A stretch of 64,000 nucleotides of DNA from Bacillus mesophilus. GTDB lineage: Bacteria > Bacillota > Bacilli > Bacillales > SA4. Numbering within the stretch: the stretch's first letter is position 1; each line of letters opens with the position of its first letter. The notes beneath the pieces were generated by a model. It made no database searches, was not told the DNA's origin, and worked only from the letters and a program-made list of their open reading frames with translations. The translations under genes and the position numbers were made by a program. The stretch lies in assembly GCF_011008845.1 (NCBI RefSeq), contig NZ_JAAIWM010000003.1, positions 310,001-374,000 of the forward strand, read 5' to 3'. Below are positions 35,542-44,873 of this stretch, in pieces.

Positions 35542-35547
35542 TATAAT
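35542..35547 (+). promoter_or_regulatory. Possible -10 element of the cellulose-like operon
   Basis: TATAAT lies 24 bases before the TTG start. No convincing -35 hexamer is seen at the right distance. Confidence 0.35.
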
Positions 35548-35570
35548 GAAAAACACGGGGGGAATTAAGT

Positions 35571-37940
35571 TTGACTGATAAAACTAGGTCTAAGGTCCCA
35601 ACAACTAATGATAAATCAGGTAACACTCAAGAGAGACGAACCAAACAATTACTGAGCAATAGGACTCTTTATATTTGTACGTTTATTACGGCGACCATTT
35701 ATTTAATTTGGAGAATCTTTTTTACCATTCCAATTGGATTTGGAACAGTAGCATTAGTCTTTGGGCTGACACTTTTAATTGTCGAAATAATAGGTATGTT
35801 GGAATCAATTGAACATTATTCAAGTATGTCCAATGTATATATACCTCAACTTCCAAGGCCACCAGTGGATTGGTATCCTGATGTCGATGTATTTATTTCT
35901 ACCTATAATGAACCAGTTGAATTACTACGAAAAACCATTAATGGTTGTAAAAAGATGGACTATGTTGATAAGAGTAAAGTCCATATTTACATTTGTGATG
36001 ACGGTAATCGCCCTGAGATGAAAGCATTAGCCGAGAAGATGGGGGTCGGTTATCTCGCACGAAAAGAGCATGTTGATGCAAAAGCTGGGAACTTAAATCA
36101 TGCCCTTAAAAACAGCCATTCACCTTTGATTGCAACATTTGATGCGGATATGATTCCGATGCATACCTTTTTAACGGCATGTGTCCCCTATTTTTATACC
36201 AATGATGGGTCAACCCAAATTGGATTTATTCAATCACCTCAAAGTTTTTATAATCCTGATTTATTCCAGCATAACTTATTTTCTGAATCCCGAATCCCGG
36301 ATGAGCAAGATTATTTTTATCGTGATGTACAAATCTCCCGAAATAAGACCAATTCAGTCATCTATGGTGGGACCAATACCCTCTTGAGTCGAAAGGCATT
36401 GGAGGACGTAGGGGGCTTTTGTACGGGGGTAATTACAGAAGACTTTGCAACAGGGATTTTAATTCAAAACAAAGGATATACATGTTTTGCAATCGATCAA
36501 CCTCATGCCATTGGACAAGCCCCTTATGATCTAAAGAGTCTAATTAAACAAAGGATTAGATGGGCGAGAGGCTGCATTCAAACAGGTAGGAAAGTGAAAT
36601 TATTATCACTTAAGGGACTATCAGTTGCTCAAAAGATTAGTTATTGTTCATCGATTTTATACTGGTACAGTCCGGTAAAGAGGTTAGTATATATTACCGC
36701 ACCTATAATGTTTACTGTTTTCAATGTTATTGTAGTTAGATGTACTTTATGGGAAGTTCTCCTCTTTTGGTTACCGATGTATCTCTTTCAAAATGCCACA
36801 TTGGAGAGACTATCAAAAGGAATCAGAAATACTAGATGGACTAATGTATATGAAACGATCTTATTCCCACCATTGCTACCACAGGTATTATTAGAAACGA
36901 TTGGTGTGAAAAAACATACATTTTCCGTTACACAGAAGGATGGTACACCGAGTGATAAGCGTTACGGTTTCTTACAAGCTTTACCACACCTCGTATTAGC
37001 CTTATTAAGTTTCATTGGGTTAGCTAAAGCGATAGGTTGGATTTTTACTACAGGTTCTTTAACTTATATTGTCCTGATTTTTTGGTTAATCATTAATCTT
37101 TATACATTAACGATGTCTATTTTCTTTATGTTAGGTCGACCGATTTTACGCGGGGCTGAGCGTTTCCAGGCAACTTTAGAGTGTACGATGTTATGGAAAG
37201 AGAGAAAGATTGTAACAAAGACCCTTGATATTTCTGAAACGGGAATTTCCGTATTACTCAATTATCCAAGTTTCATTCCAGAAGATGAACTTATTTCGGT
37301 AACGTTAAAAACAGAAAGATATAGCTGTTTGTTCAAAGGCAAAATTATTAATGTGAGCAAATTAAATGAAGACTGGAAATATGCCATTAATATTCAGGAG
37401 ATTTCTGATGAAGAACGAGATTCTCTTTATAGTATCGTGTATGATCGACAGCCGTCATTACCTACTAAACTCGATAGTAATATTAGTGTATTCGATGATT
37501 TAGCTATTAATCTGTCTAAAAGAATAAATAGACATAATGGTTATAACAGAAAATTGGCACGTATCGAAGTCAATCAGTTATTGCCAACTAAGGATTGTGG
37601 AGAAATCAAATTAATTGATTTTAATTATGAATATGTACTTGTGGAAATGAAAAACGAGAAAATTAAAGAGGCTTTGACCATTATTCTTACAAACGATCTC
37701 TATTTAAATTGCCAATTAGAAAAGGTGGAACCCGCACCTGAAGGCTCTAATGCTACTAAATCTCTTTATTTATTTAAAGTGCTTAATCGAGATGAGATTG
37801 GAACTGACGACCGTTTGATAGCTGTAATAATGAATTGGATCTCTAAGTCGAGAGAGGTGAAACGGCCTAGTCACACACACCTAAAAGATCTATATTCTGA
37901 AAGTCCTGACGAGTTTAATGAACGGAAGTATATTTCTTAG
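35571..37940 (+). CDS. Cellulose-synthase-like GT2 with PilZ domain (BcsA/CcsA type)
   Basis: A 789-residue membrane polysaccharide synthase. Catalytic motifs are D-D at residues 143-144, D-A-D at 191-193, T-E-D at 289-291 and Q-R-I-R-W at 327-331, with membrane helices before and after. The PilZ domain has R-G-A-E-R at 527-531 and D-I-S-E-T-G at 553-558, the two c-di-GMP-binding motifs, so activity is probably controlled by c-di-GMP. About 190 further residues form an extra cytoplasmic domain. TTG 35571 follows GGGGGGAATTAAG. It heads a four-gene operon. A beta-glucan product is inferred from the GH5 gene. Confidence 0.92.
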   Translation: MTDKTRSKVPTTNDKSGNTQERRTKQLLSNRTLYICTFITATIYLIWRIFFTIPIGFGTVALVFGLTLLIVEIIGMLESIEHYSSMSNVYIPQLPRPPVDWYPDVDVFISTYNEPVELLRKTINGCKKMDYVDKSKVHIYICDDGNRPEMKALAEKMGVGYLARKEHVDAKAGNLNHALKNSHSPLIATFDADMIPMHTFLTACVPYFYTNDGSTQIGFIQSPQSFYNPDLFQHNLFSESRIPDEQDYFYRDVQISRNKTNSVIYGGTNTLLSRKALEDVGGFCTGVITEDFATGILIQNKGYTCFAIDQPHAIGQAPYDLKSLIKQRIRWARGCIQTGRKVKLLSLKGLSVAQKISYCSSILYWYSPVKRLVYITAPIMFTVFNVIVVRCTLWEVLLFWLPMYLFQNATLERLSKGIRNTRWTNVYETILFPPLLPQVLLETIGVKKHTFSVTQKDGTPSDKRYGFLQALPHLVLALLSFIGLAKAIGWIFTTGSLTYIVLIFWLIINLYTLTMSIFFMLGRPILRGAERFQATLECTMLWKERKIVTKTLDISETGISVLLNYPSFIPEDELISVTLKTERYSCLFKGKIINVSKLNEDWKYAINIQEISDEERDSLYSIVYDRQPSLPTKLDSNISVFDDLAINLSKRINRHNGYNRKLARIEVNQLLPTKDCGEIKLIDFNYEYVLVEMKNEKIKEALTIILTNDLYLNCQLEKVEPAPEGSNATKSLYLFKVLNRDEIGTDDRLIAVIMNWISKSREVKRPSHTHLKDLYSESPDEFNERKYIS

Positions 37941-37966
37941 AAGATTCACGTAGGGAGAGATTTAAT

Positions 37967-39040
37967 ATGAGGAGATTATACTCATTTATCGTTTTGCTCC
38001 TAATCTGCTTTTTTTTCTTTCCCTCCACTAGTGTTTATGGAAACGAACGAGATTCTCTGCATGTTGAAGAATTTCAGGTTTGGTCAGATGGGGCAGAAGT
38101 TGAGCAGCATTTAGAAGATATGAGTTACCATCGTATAACCGTTAAAGGAAGCGATCGAAAAGGCGGAGGTGTGGCAGTTCTATATAATCATGTAGACCGA
38201 GACTGGTCAAACTATACAGGTTTTACTATGCATATCACTAATTATGGTAAGGAAGATATTCTCTTTAATTTCCAAACTAGTATTAGTGAAAATCTTGTCC
38301 TACCTCTATCTAACTTTATAGGTATAAAACCAGACAACATAACAAATTGGGAAACTGTTTATTCCGTTCATGATCATTTTAGTTTGCCTGCTCATTTTGA
38401 AGGTAAAGTATTTATTCCTTTTGATAACCTAGAACAAGTAAATGGCAAGCTTGAGGAAAGTCAAACGTGGTCTCTTGTCTTATTAGTAGATCAAGGAGAC
38501 AAAAATGAAGTAAAAGTAGGAGAGTTCATGTTTCCTTCAAAAGACCGATCAGAGAAACTCTATCAAGATTTACAACTTAAGATAATAGGAGAGGAAGAAA
38601 TACAAATTCCAGTAGCCGGTGAATCGATTGCCACCTACAACGTTCAATCTGCTACAACGAATGATATATCTTTGTCACTTGAAGAGGAAATTACCGGAGT
38701 TTCCATTTCTGAAAATGGTACTCTAATTTTAAAACCTTCTGTTGAGGTAAAAGAGATTGGTCTAGTTGCTACCTCTAGTAATGGAACAACGACTAAGAAG
38801 AAAATTAAATTAGTAGAATCATGGTTTACTGGAAAAACTACGGATGATGGTGTTTCGTTAGAAATTCCTATAGAAGAAAAGAATACTTCAGAATTAGTTG
38901 AGTGGAACTTATATCTTAATAATGAACGGAACCTCCAAGCTATTCAAACGGCCTTAATTATTCTCACATTGATCTTAATAATTGTATATAGGTTGTGTAG
39001 GAAAAAGGCTAATAAACATATCCAGCTGGACAAGCAATAG
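37967..39040 (+). CDS. Exported, C-terminally anchored protein of the polysaccharide operon (BcsB-like position)
   Basis: A 357-residue protein with a signal peptide (F-I-V-L-L-L-I-C-F-F-F-F, cut near V-Y-G-N-E) and a C-terminal helix (T-A-L-I-I-L-T-L-I-L-I-I-V) followed by basic residues. The outer part is beta-rich, with a carbohydrate-binding-like first domain (W-S-N-Y-T-G-F-T-M-H-I) and an Ig-like second. It is much shorter than BcsB. Its position, 26 bases after the synthase, suggests it guides the polymer outside, as BcsB does; this is inference. Confidence 0.72.
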   Translation: MRRLYSFIVLLLICFFFFPSTSVYGNERDSLHVEEFQVWSDGAEVEQHLEDMSYHRITVKGSDRKGGGVAVLYNHVDRDWSNYTGFTMHITNYGKEDILFNFQTSISENLVLPLSNFIGIKPDNITNWETVYSVHDHFSLPAHFEGKVFIPFDNLEQVNGKLEESQTWSLVLLVDQGDKNEVKVGEFMFPSKDRSEKLYQDLQLKIIGEEEIQIPVAGESIATYNVQSATTNDISLSLEEEITGVSISENGTLILKPSVEVKEIGLVATSSNGTTTKKKIKLVESWFTGKTTDDGVSLEIPIEEKNTSELVEWNLYLNNERNLQAIQTALIILTLILIIVYRLCRKKANKHIQLDKQ

Positions 39041-39049
39041 GAGGTCTTT

Positions 39050-40474
39050 ATGCTATTCTCAAGCATTGTTTTTCTATTTTATTTTTTTCCAATCGTGCTT
39101 CTTTTATATTTTGCTACTAAATTTTCAAGAACCCTACAAAATCTAGTACTTTTATTCTCAAGTCTAGTATTTTATGCATGGGGAGAACCACGTTTTGTCG
39201 TAGTTATGGTAGGCTCTATCTTAGTCAATTATGTATTCGGAATTCTCATAGATCGAACTCGCTCTAATCATAAACTAATGAAGACATTCTTAGTTCTAGC
39301 AATTGTGGTGAATGTAGGAAACCTTTTTATCTTTAAATATCTAACATTTGTCTTTGAAAATATAAATTCTAATTTCTCTATATACTTACCAGTTCCTGAA
39401 ATCTTACTGCCTATAGGAATTTCGTTTTTTACGTTTCAGGCAATGTCCTATGTCATCGATGTCTTTAGAGGAACAGCATCCGTACAAAAAAATATATTCA
39501 ACCTAGGACTGTATATTGCCCTGTTTCCTCAGTTAATTGCAGGTCCAATTGTGCGTTATACAACGATTTCCAAGCAAATCATGGAGAGAAGAGAGACCTC
39601 AACCAAATTCGCAGTAGGCTGTTGCCGTTTTTTAACTGGTCTTGCTAAAAAAATTCTACTAGCAAATAACATGGCCATTGTAGCAGATCATATTTTTACG
39701 ATGAGTGCCAATGAGCCGATTCCTGTTATGTTGGCATGGGTGGGAGCAATTGCCTATACTTTGCAAATCTATTTTGATTTCTCTGCTTATTCTGATATGG
39801 CAATAGGATTAGGTTTAATGTTTGGGTTTGAGTTTGAAGAAAATTTCAATTATCCATACATGTCAAAGTCTATAACGGAATTTTGGAGAAGATGGCATAT
39901 TTCCCTAGGTTCATGGTTTCGTGACTATGTCTACATCCCTTTAGGTGGATCGAGGGTGAGGAATACGGACTTACTTATTCGCAATCTGTTAATTGTATGG
40001 GTTTTAACTGGAGTTTGGCATGGAGCTGAATGGACATTTGTTGCTTGGGGTTTATTAAACTTTGCTTTTATCGCATTTGAAAAATTGGTGAATTTTAACG
40101 AGATTAAGAGATTTAATGTTCTAAAACATGTCTATGCCATGTTTTTCATAGTGTTGGGTTGGGTCATTTTTAGAGCAGCCAATCTGCCAGAAGCGGGACA
40201 ATATATCTCATCAATGTTTGGAGCCAGTGGACACTTCTGGAGCGATATTGCGGTAATGTTTATTAGAGAATACTGGATATTTTTCTCCTTTGCAATCATT
40301 CTCAGTCAACCTATATCTAGACGGGTAAACCGAATTGTAGTTGATCATCAGTTCCCTCTAGTGACAAAAGTCGTAACTTATTCATATCCCTTAGTTATTA
40401 CTTGTTTGTTTTTAATATGTGTTATGTATTTAGTCAAAGGTAGTTATAATCCGTTTATTTATTTTAACTTCTAA
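39050..40474 (+). CDS. MBOAT O-acyltransferase (AlgI/DltB-like)
   Basis: A 474-residue polytopic protein. MBOAT hallmarks are P-I-G-I-S-F-F-T-F-Q at 121-130, I-A-G-P-I-V-R-Y, F-D-F-S-A-Y-S-D-M-A-I-G, F-W-R-R-W-H-I-S-L and the catalytic His324 in V-W-H-G-A-E-W. Such proteins carry acetyl groups across the membrane for O-acetylation of alginate, cellulose or teichoic acids. With the DHHW gene it probably acetylates the polymer made by the synthase. It starts 9 bases after the previous gene behind AGGAGG. Confidence 0.94.
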   Translation: MLFSSIVFLFYFFPIVLLLYFATKFSRTLQNLVLLFSSLVFYAWGEPRFVVVMVGSILVNYVFGILIDRTRSNHKLMKTFLVLAIVVNVGNLFIFKYLTFVFENINSNFSIYLPVPEILLPIGISFFTFQAMSYVIDVFRGTASVQKNIFNLGLYIALFPQLIAGPIVRYTTISKQIMERRETSTKFAVGCCRFLTGLAKKILLANNMAIVADHIFTMSANEPIPVMLAWVGAIAYTLQIYFDFSAYSDMAIGLGLMFGFEFEENFNYPYMSKSITEFWRRWHISLGSWFRDYVYIPLGGSRVRNTDLLIRNLLIVWVLTGVWHGAEWTFVAWGLLNFAFIAFEKLVNFNEIKRFNVLKHVYAMFFIVLGWVIFRAANLPEAGQYISSMFGASGHFWSDIAVMFIREYWIFFSFAIILSQPISRRVNRIVVDHQFPLVTKVVTYSYPLVITCLFLICVMYLVKGSYNPFIYFNF

Positions 40475-40487
40475 GAGGTGAAATCAG

Positions 40488-41702
40488 TTGAAATATTTCT
40501 TCAATATGAAAAAGGTTACTGCGATCCTCTTTTTGTTATGTTTGTTTTCCTTTTCAATCTTCAATTTATTTAGTACTTATATTCCTTTGAATAAAGCCAT
40601 CAGTATAAAGAAACAAAATACTAATGAACTTATAGACACCATTGAATCGACGATGCAAGAAGAGGTGTTAGGAAAGTTTTATTTTATAGAAGGTTACGGT
40701 TACTTACAAAAACTCTTAAATAAGCAAGAGGAATCAAATTTAGAAATTGTGAAGGATGAAAAGGGGTTTCTTCATTATAGTTATTTTGCAAATGGACCCA
40801 ATCCAGTAGATGAACTAGTAAACAACATGTCCGTCTTAAAGAATAGCATAAAAGATAAAGAGATAGAGGTAGTGAGTTTGATGCCCCCTGATAAATACGT
40901 TAGAGGCTACACTCAGTTCTCGAAAGGACTTCCATACAATTATGCTAATGAAACTGCAGATGACTTTTTAGAGGGAATGAAGAATATCGGAATTAATACG
41001 ATAGACTTCCGAGAGAATCTCCAGGTTAGTGGGATTCCCCAAGACGAGCTTTTTTTCAAGACGGATCATCACTGGAAAATCGGTACTTCTTTTTGGGCAT
41101 ATACAGAATTAGTAAAGGAGATAAATAAGGACTATGGAGAAGGCTTAGATCCGGATGGTTTTTATACTAATCTAGATCATTACAATCAAATTACCTATAA
41201 ACACTCATACTTAGGATCTATCGGGAGAAGAACAGGTTCCCTCTATTCAGGTCTAGATGACTTTACCCTGATTTATCCAAAGTTTAAAACAGACTATACC
41301 TACTACAATATCAATAATACAGAAGAGAAGAAGACAGAGGGAAGGTTTGAGGATGCTCTCATCTCTACTTATTCGTTGAATATGGGAGATATAAAATACT
41401 CTTTACAAGCAGATAAATATTTTGCTTATTTATTTGGTAATCATGCTTTGGCTCATATCACTAATCATCTGCAACCAGAGGGACCTAAAGTTCTATTTAT
41501 AAAGGACTCTTATTCAGTCCCAATGGCTAGCTTCTTATCTACCGTCTGCTCAGAGGTTTATCTAGTAGATCCAAGATATTATAAAGAAAACATCATCGAG
41601 TTAGTCAACGAATTAGAGCTGGATTATGTTTTCGTTTCTTTTTACCCACCTAATCTAACAGAGGAATTCTTTTCTTTCGATAAAACGCCAATTAGTCATT
41701 AG
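40488..41702 (+). CDS. DHHW/AlgX-J-like SGNH acetyltransferase partner
   Basis: A 404-residue membrane-anchored protein with one N-terminal helix (residues about 9-30). The DHHW motif F-F-K-T-D-H-H-W (DHHW at 193-196) and a later I-K-D-S-Y-S with the likely catalytic Ser are typical of AlgJ/AlgX and CcsH-like proteins, which transfer acetyl groups to polysaccharide outside the cell. TTG 40488 follows AAGAGGTGAAA. Its 3' end overlaps the convergent GH5 gene by 11 bases. Confidence 0.88.
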   Translation: MKYFFNMKKVTAILFLLCLFSFSIFNLFSTYIPLNKAISIKKQNTNELIDTIESTMQEEVLGKFYFIEGYGYLQKLLNKQEESNLEIVKDEKGFLHYSYFANGPNPVDELVNNMSVLKNSIKDKEIEVVSLMPPDKYVRGYTQFSKGLPYNYANETADDFLEGMKNIGINTIDFRENLQVSGIPQDELFFKTDHHWKIGTSFWAYTELVKEINKDYGEGLDPDGFYTNLDHYNQITYKHSYLGSIGRRTGSLYSGLDDFTLIYPKFKTDYTYYNINNTEEKKTEGRFEDALISTYSLNMGDIKYSLQADKYFAYLFGNHALAHITNHLQPEGPKVLFIKDSYSVPMASFLSTVCSEVYLVDPRYYKENIIELVNELELDYVFVSFYPPNLTEEFFSFDKTPISH

Positions 41703-42702
41703 TCGAGAGAAGAGCATCTAGCATTCGTTGATCCCATTCTCCAGTTTTAGGATCATAAATTCCGAATGATGAAGCAAGCTCCCAATATCCCCAGCTAAAT
41801 CCATGCTCTTCTGCTTGTTGTCTAACAATAGCGGTCCAACGGATACGGGATTCATAGGGAGCTTCTTTATTAATACCAAATTCACCTAAGTAAACGGGTA
41901 GGTTGCGTGCATCTGCCCACTCTTTCACTATGGTGAACCTTCGTTTAATATAATCTACCTCTTCATCTTCCGCATTCCATTCAATCCCATGTAAATCTTC
42001 AAACCCTTGATGATAAGGGTTTCCTTGAAAGGCAAAGTCATTAGGCTCATAATAGTGAAAGGTTACAATGAGATGCGGATCTTCAGGTAGCTCTAATGCC
42101 TTCAAATAATCTAAAGAATTATAATGTCCTGGCCCAACAATTACCTTTCTAGAGGGATTTGTCTGACGTATGATTGCTAGTGCATCCTTTATATACTGAT
42201 TCCATTGTTCTCCGTTGAGATTTTCTTTTGGTTCATTTAATAGTTCAAAGATTACATCATCAGAGTAATCCTGATAACGGGTGGAAAGTTGCTCCCAAAT
42301 TGACAAAAACAATTCATGGTTATCTTCAGGGTGTAACATGATTTCCTCGAAATGATGAAGATCAAGGATAATTCTAAGGTCGTGTTTTAAGGCTTCTTCA
42401 ATATATAAATCAATCTCATCCATAAACTCTTCATCCAGTTTATAGTCAACTGATTCCTTCGCATAATCAGAAAATCGAATTGGAAGTCTAACTGCATTAA
42501 AACCAGCCTCTTGAATCAATGAGAAATATTCCTTTTTCATCTCTACATCCCATTGTATATCCTTAGGGGCATCTAGCGCATTTCCAATATTTATAGACCT
42601 AAGAGGAACAAATGAAGGTTTCTCCTGCCATGACCCCAAAAGGAGAAAAGCGACTAAAAAAATTATGAAGATGGAAGTTCCTATTGCAATTGCTGATTTC
42701 AT
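41692..42702 (-). CDS. GH5 endoglucanase-like glycoside hydrolase, membrane-anchored
   Basis: A 336-residue protein. One N-terminal helix (I-F-I-I-F-L-V-A-F-L-L-L) anchors a GH5 barrel facing out. The acid/base Glu157 is in E-L-L-N-E-P and the nucleophile Glu274 in Y-L-G-E-F-G; the H-Y-Y-E motif and N-A-V-R-L-P are also family marks. The start at ATG 42702 follows GGAGG. It is convergent with the synthase operon and overlaps it. CcsZ and BcsZ show that such cellulases accompany cellulose synthases, so the product is probably a beta-1,4-glucan. Confidence 0.93.
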   Translation of the reverse strand: MKSAIAIGTSIFIIFLVAFLLLGSWQEKPSFVPLRSINIGNALDAPKDIQWDVEMKKEYFSLIQEAGFNAVRLPIRFSDYAKESVDYKLDEEFMDEIDLYIEEALKHDLRIILDLHHFEEIMLHPEDNHELFLSIWEQLSTRYQDYSDDVIFELLNEPKENLNGEQWNQYIKDALAIIRQTNPSRKVIVGPGHYNSLDYLKALELPEDPHLIVTFHYYEPNDFAFQGNPYHQGFEDLHGIEWNAEDEEVDYIKRRFTIVKEWADARNLPVYLGEFGINKEAPYESRIRWTAIVRQQAEEHGFSWGYWELASSFGIYDPKTGEWDQRMLDALLSTND

Positions 42703-42812
42703 TTTATCCTCCAAATTAAAGAATAACTAAAACTGTCCCGGGGGTATTCCAAGTGAACAAGTCATTTAGATAATATTACCATAAAACAATATTGAGTACG
42801 AAGGGGGCTTCC

Positions 42813-42901
42813 TCCACTGACCATCAATATGCATGCTCATCTAACCATAGTATAGTAGCATCTATTTACATAAATGGTATATAACTTCTAACTAAAAACC
42901 A
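42813..42901. repeat. Upstream repeat, copy 2
   Basis: It matches 33953-34043 (ACTGACCATCAA, ATAGTATAGTAGCATCTATT, TTTACATAAATGG) but has no paralogue gene behind it. It lies in the 340-base gap upstream of the GH5 gene, where no other gene is seen. Confidence 0.75.
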
Positions 42902-42960
42902 CAGTGACGATTCTCCTTGTACTATTCAGTTTGCGCCATAGACCACAAGAACCATCCGCT
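42902..42960. repeat. R2 inverted pair
   Basis: A GTGACGATTCTCC half and a GAACCATCCGC half flank a spacer with TACTATTCAG and ATAGACCACAA. Confidence 0.65.
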
Positions 42961-43045
42961 ACTCATTTAGGTAAACAAAAATTTTATAGTATTAACCCCT
43001 TTTTCCTTCCTATCACCTATATACAAGGAGAAGGAGGTGATCACA

Positions 43046-43264
43046 ATGGCAACAGCATTCATATCTGATTCAACGCTACGACTGGTTTTCGAAACTGGTG
43101 TAGATGTAGAAGGAAATCCTACTTATAAGAGTAAGAATTTCAGCAACATTAAAACATCAGCCACAACAGATGGGCTTTATGCAGTCGCACAAAGCATCGT
43201 CAGCTTACAGCAGTATCCAGTAAACGCAATCGAACGCAACGACAAACATCTTTTAGGAGCTTAA
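43046..43264 (+). CDS. DUF1659 protein
   Basis: A 72-residue protein starting at ATG 43046 behind GGAGGTGATCAC. The pattern matches DUF1659: L-R-L-V-F-E-T-G-V-D near the start, K-S-K-N-F-S-N-I-K and a C-terminal V-N-A-I-E-R-N-D. These small proteins are common in Bacilli and Clostridia, always beside DUF2922 and YvrJ genes. The function is unknown. Confidence 0.9.
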   Translation: MATAFISDSTLRLVFETGVDVEGNPTYKSKNFSNIKTSATTDGLYAVAQSIVSLQQYPVNAIERNDKHLLGA

Positions 43265-43302
43265 TGACGTAACACATTTTTTTAAGGAAGGAGGAGATCA
43301 GA

Positions 43303-43515
43303 ATGGCTAAAACACTTCAACTACAGTTTTCAAACCAAGAAAACAAGACGGTAACCATTGCGATTGACAATCCAATTGAACCAGTAGACCCAATAGCTTT
43401 AGATGCAGCAATGACTTCAATCTTAAGTGCGAACGTTTTCGTATCAGCTGGTGGAGATCTTGTTAGCAAGAAAGGCGCTCGTATCGTTGAGCGTAATGTA
43501 TTGGAGGTAATGTAA
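43303..43515 (+). CDS. DUF2922 protein
   Basis: A 70-residue protein with the DUF2922 layout: L-Q-L-Q-F-S-N-Q-E-N-K-T, D-N-P, and a C-terminal A-R-I-V-E-R-N-V. A strong GGAGGAG precedes its ATG. It is 38 bases after the DUF1659 gene and forms the usual pair with it. Confidence 0.92.
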   Translation: MAKTLQLQFSNQENKTVTIAIDNPIEPVDPIALDAAMTSILSANVFVSAGGDLVSKKGARIVERNVLEVM

Positions 43516-43526
43516 AGAAGTTTTTA

Positions 43527-43561
43527 AGTCAGCATCCCGATTGGTGGTGCTGGCTATTTTT
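43527..43561 (+). terminator. Intrinsic terminator between DUF2922 and yvrJ
   Basis: AGTCAGCA (43527-43534) pairs with TGCTGGCT (43548-43555), with one T-G pair and then a T-run. The yvrJ gene is probably expressed by read-through. Confidence 0.75.
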
Positions 43562-43579
43562 ATTACAAGGAGGGTCAAT

Positions 43580-43714
43580 ATGGATCAAATGTTACCATTT
43601 GTTAGCGATGTTGGATTTCCTATCGTTGTAACACTTTACTTATTGCATAGGATTGAAGCCAAGCTAACAACATTGAATGATTCGATTCAAGGACTGCCAG
43701 ATAAGTTGAAGTAG
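43580..43714 (+). CDS. yvrJ: YvrJ-family small protein
   Basis: A 44-residue protein beginning M-D-Q-M-L-P-F-V-S-D-V-G-F-P-I-V-V-T-L-Y-L-L, a single membrane helix followed by R-I-E-A-K-L. CAAGGAGGG precedes the ATG. It completes the DUF1659/DUF2922/YvrJ trio. Confidence 0.88.
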   Translation: MDQMLPFVSDVGFPIVVTLYLLHRIEAKLTTLNDSIQGLPDKLK

Positions 43715-43756
43715 AGGGACATTCCTGTCCCTATTTTTATGGGTAGGGAAACCATC

Positions 43757-43819
43757 GGGACGGTTCCACTGATACTATTTCTTCAGTGGACATAGATCAC
43801 AAGAAGTGTCCCGCTGGTC
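43757..43819. repeat. R2 inverted pair (best REPIN-like example)
   Basis: CGGGACGGTTCC at the left and AGAAGTGTCCCGC at the right flank TACTATTTCTTCAGTGGACA and ATAGATCACAA. The outer ends are inverted repeats. Confidence 0.75.
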
Positions 43820-44834
43820 ATATTAGATAATTTAAGTGTGGAACAAAGTCCCTGTCCCCTCGTACCGCTTTTTCATTTTCTAAAGGTTGTCTCAGCATGT
43901 CGAGTGTCTTTTTCGAAAACTCCCCTAGTTCATCTAGGAAAAGGACCCCATGGTGAGCGAGTGAAACTTCACCAGGCTTTGGGTTGGTCCCACCACCTAT
44001 GATGGAAACGGCTGAAGCAGAATGATGAGGATGACGATAACGAGGTAAAGTTAGTGAATTTGGCGGTGCTCCCACTAATTGATAAAGGCTAACTTTCTCA
44101 AGCTGTTCCTCTTTCGATAGTGGTGGAAGAATGGAGGGAAAGGTTTCTGCCAATAGGCTTTTTCCACATCCAGGTGGACCATCCATGAGCACATAATGTC
44201 CACCACTTGCAGCAATCTCCAATGCTCTTTTAGCAAAAGTATGTCCAATTATTTGGTTGAAATCTCGTTCAATCGTAATAGATTCATTGGTTTGATTAAC
44301 AGGAGGTAAAAAGGGTAGACACTGCTGTCCGTGTAGGGCTGCAATTACATCCTGGATGGTTTGAATATAAACAAACTCTAAATCGGGGATTTCGATATGA
44401 GGGAGATTGGGGTCAAAGGGAAGGTAAAGCTTTTTCAATTTTAATCGTTTAGCAGCAAGGACCGCGGCAATCATTCCCTCAACCGGATGGATAGTACCGT
44501 CTAATGATAAAGCTCCGATCATACCAGCATCTTCTAGTACAGAACTCTGCAAGAAGTTTCCTGCTTTTAACATTCCTATTGCAATGGCTAGATCAAATAG
44601 TGGCCCATTTTTCTTTTGTTCCGCCGGTGATAGATTGATCGTCACCTTCATATCTAAGAGAGGAAACCCAATACTATTTAGGGCTGCTGAAACCCGCTCC
44701 TTTGATTCCTTCACAGAAGCATCTGGTAATCCTACAATCACGATTGACTCTAAACCGCTTTTCACTTGTACCTCTACTTGAACTCGGTATCCTTCAAGAC
44801 CTTTAAGACCAATACTGGTTACTTTTGTTGACAT
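43818..44834 (-). pseudogene. comM truncated copy (lineage A), ends in R1
   Basis: It starts at ATG 44834 behind GAGTGAAGCG and matches full-length comM up to about residue 322 (L-E-N-E-K), keeping Walker A G-P-P-G-C-G-K-S and Walker B V-L-F-L-D-E. R1 then supplies [10 protein letters not shown] before a stop. About 190 C-terminal residues, with the arginine-finger and zinc regions, are missing. It is 39 bases downstream of a RAYT copy. It could make a stable dominant-negative fragment, but decay is more likely. Confidence 0.9.
43840..43866 (+). repeat. R1 palindrome, forward, at the comM truncation point
   Basis: A consensus copy beginning GGAACAAAG. It is the left boundary of RAYT/comM module 2. 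Confidence 0.93.
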
Positions 44835-44873
44835 CGCTTCACTCCTTATTCTTTTCAAAAGCACAAAATGTTG

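Larger units (their letters stand above)
34966..35570. other. Intergenic region before the cellulose-like operon
   Basis: No gene is seen. It contains two R1 copies and a long hairpin. The AT-rich stretch 35200-35450 has no recognisable element. Confidence 0.6.
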
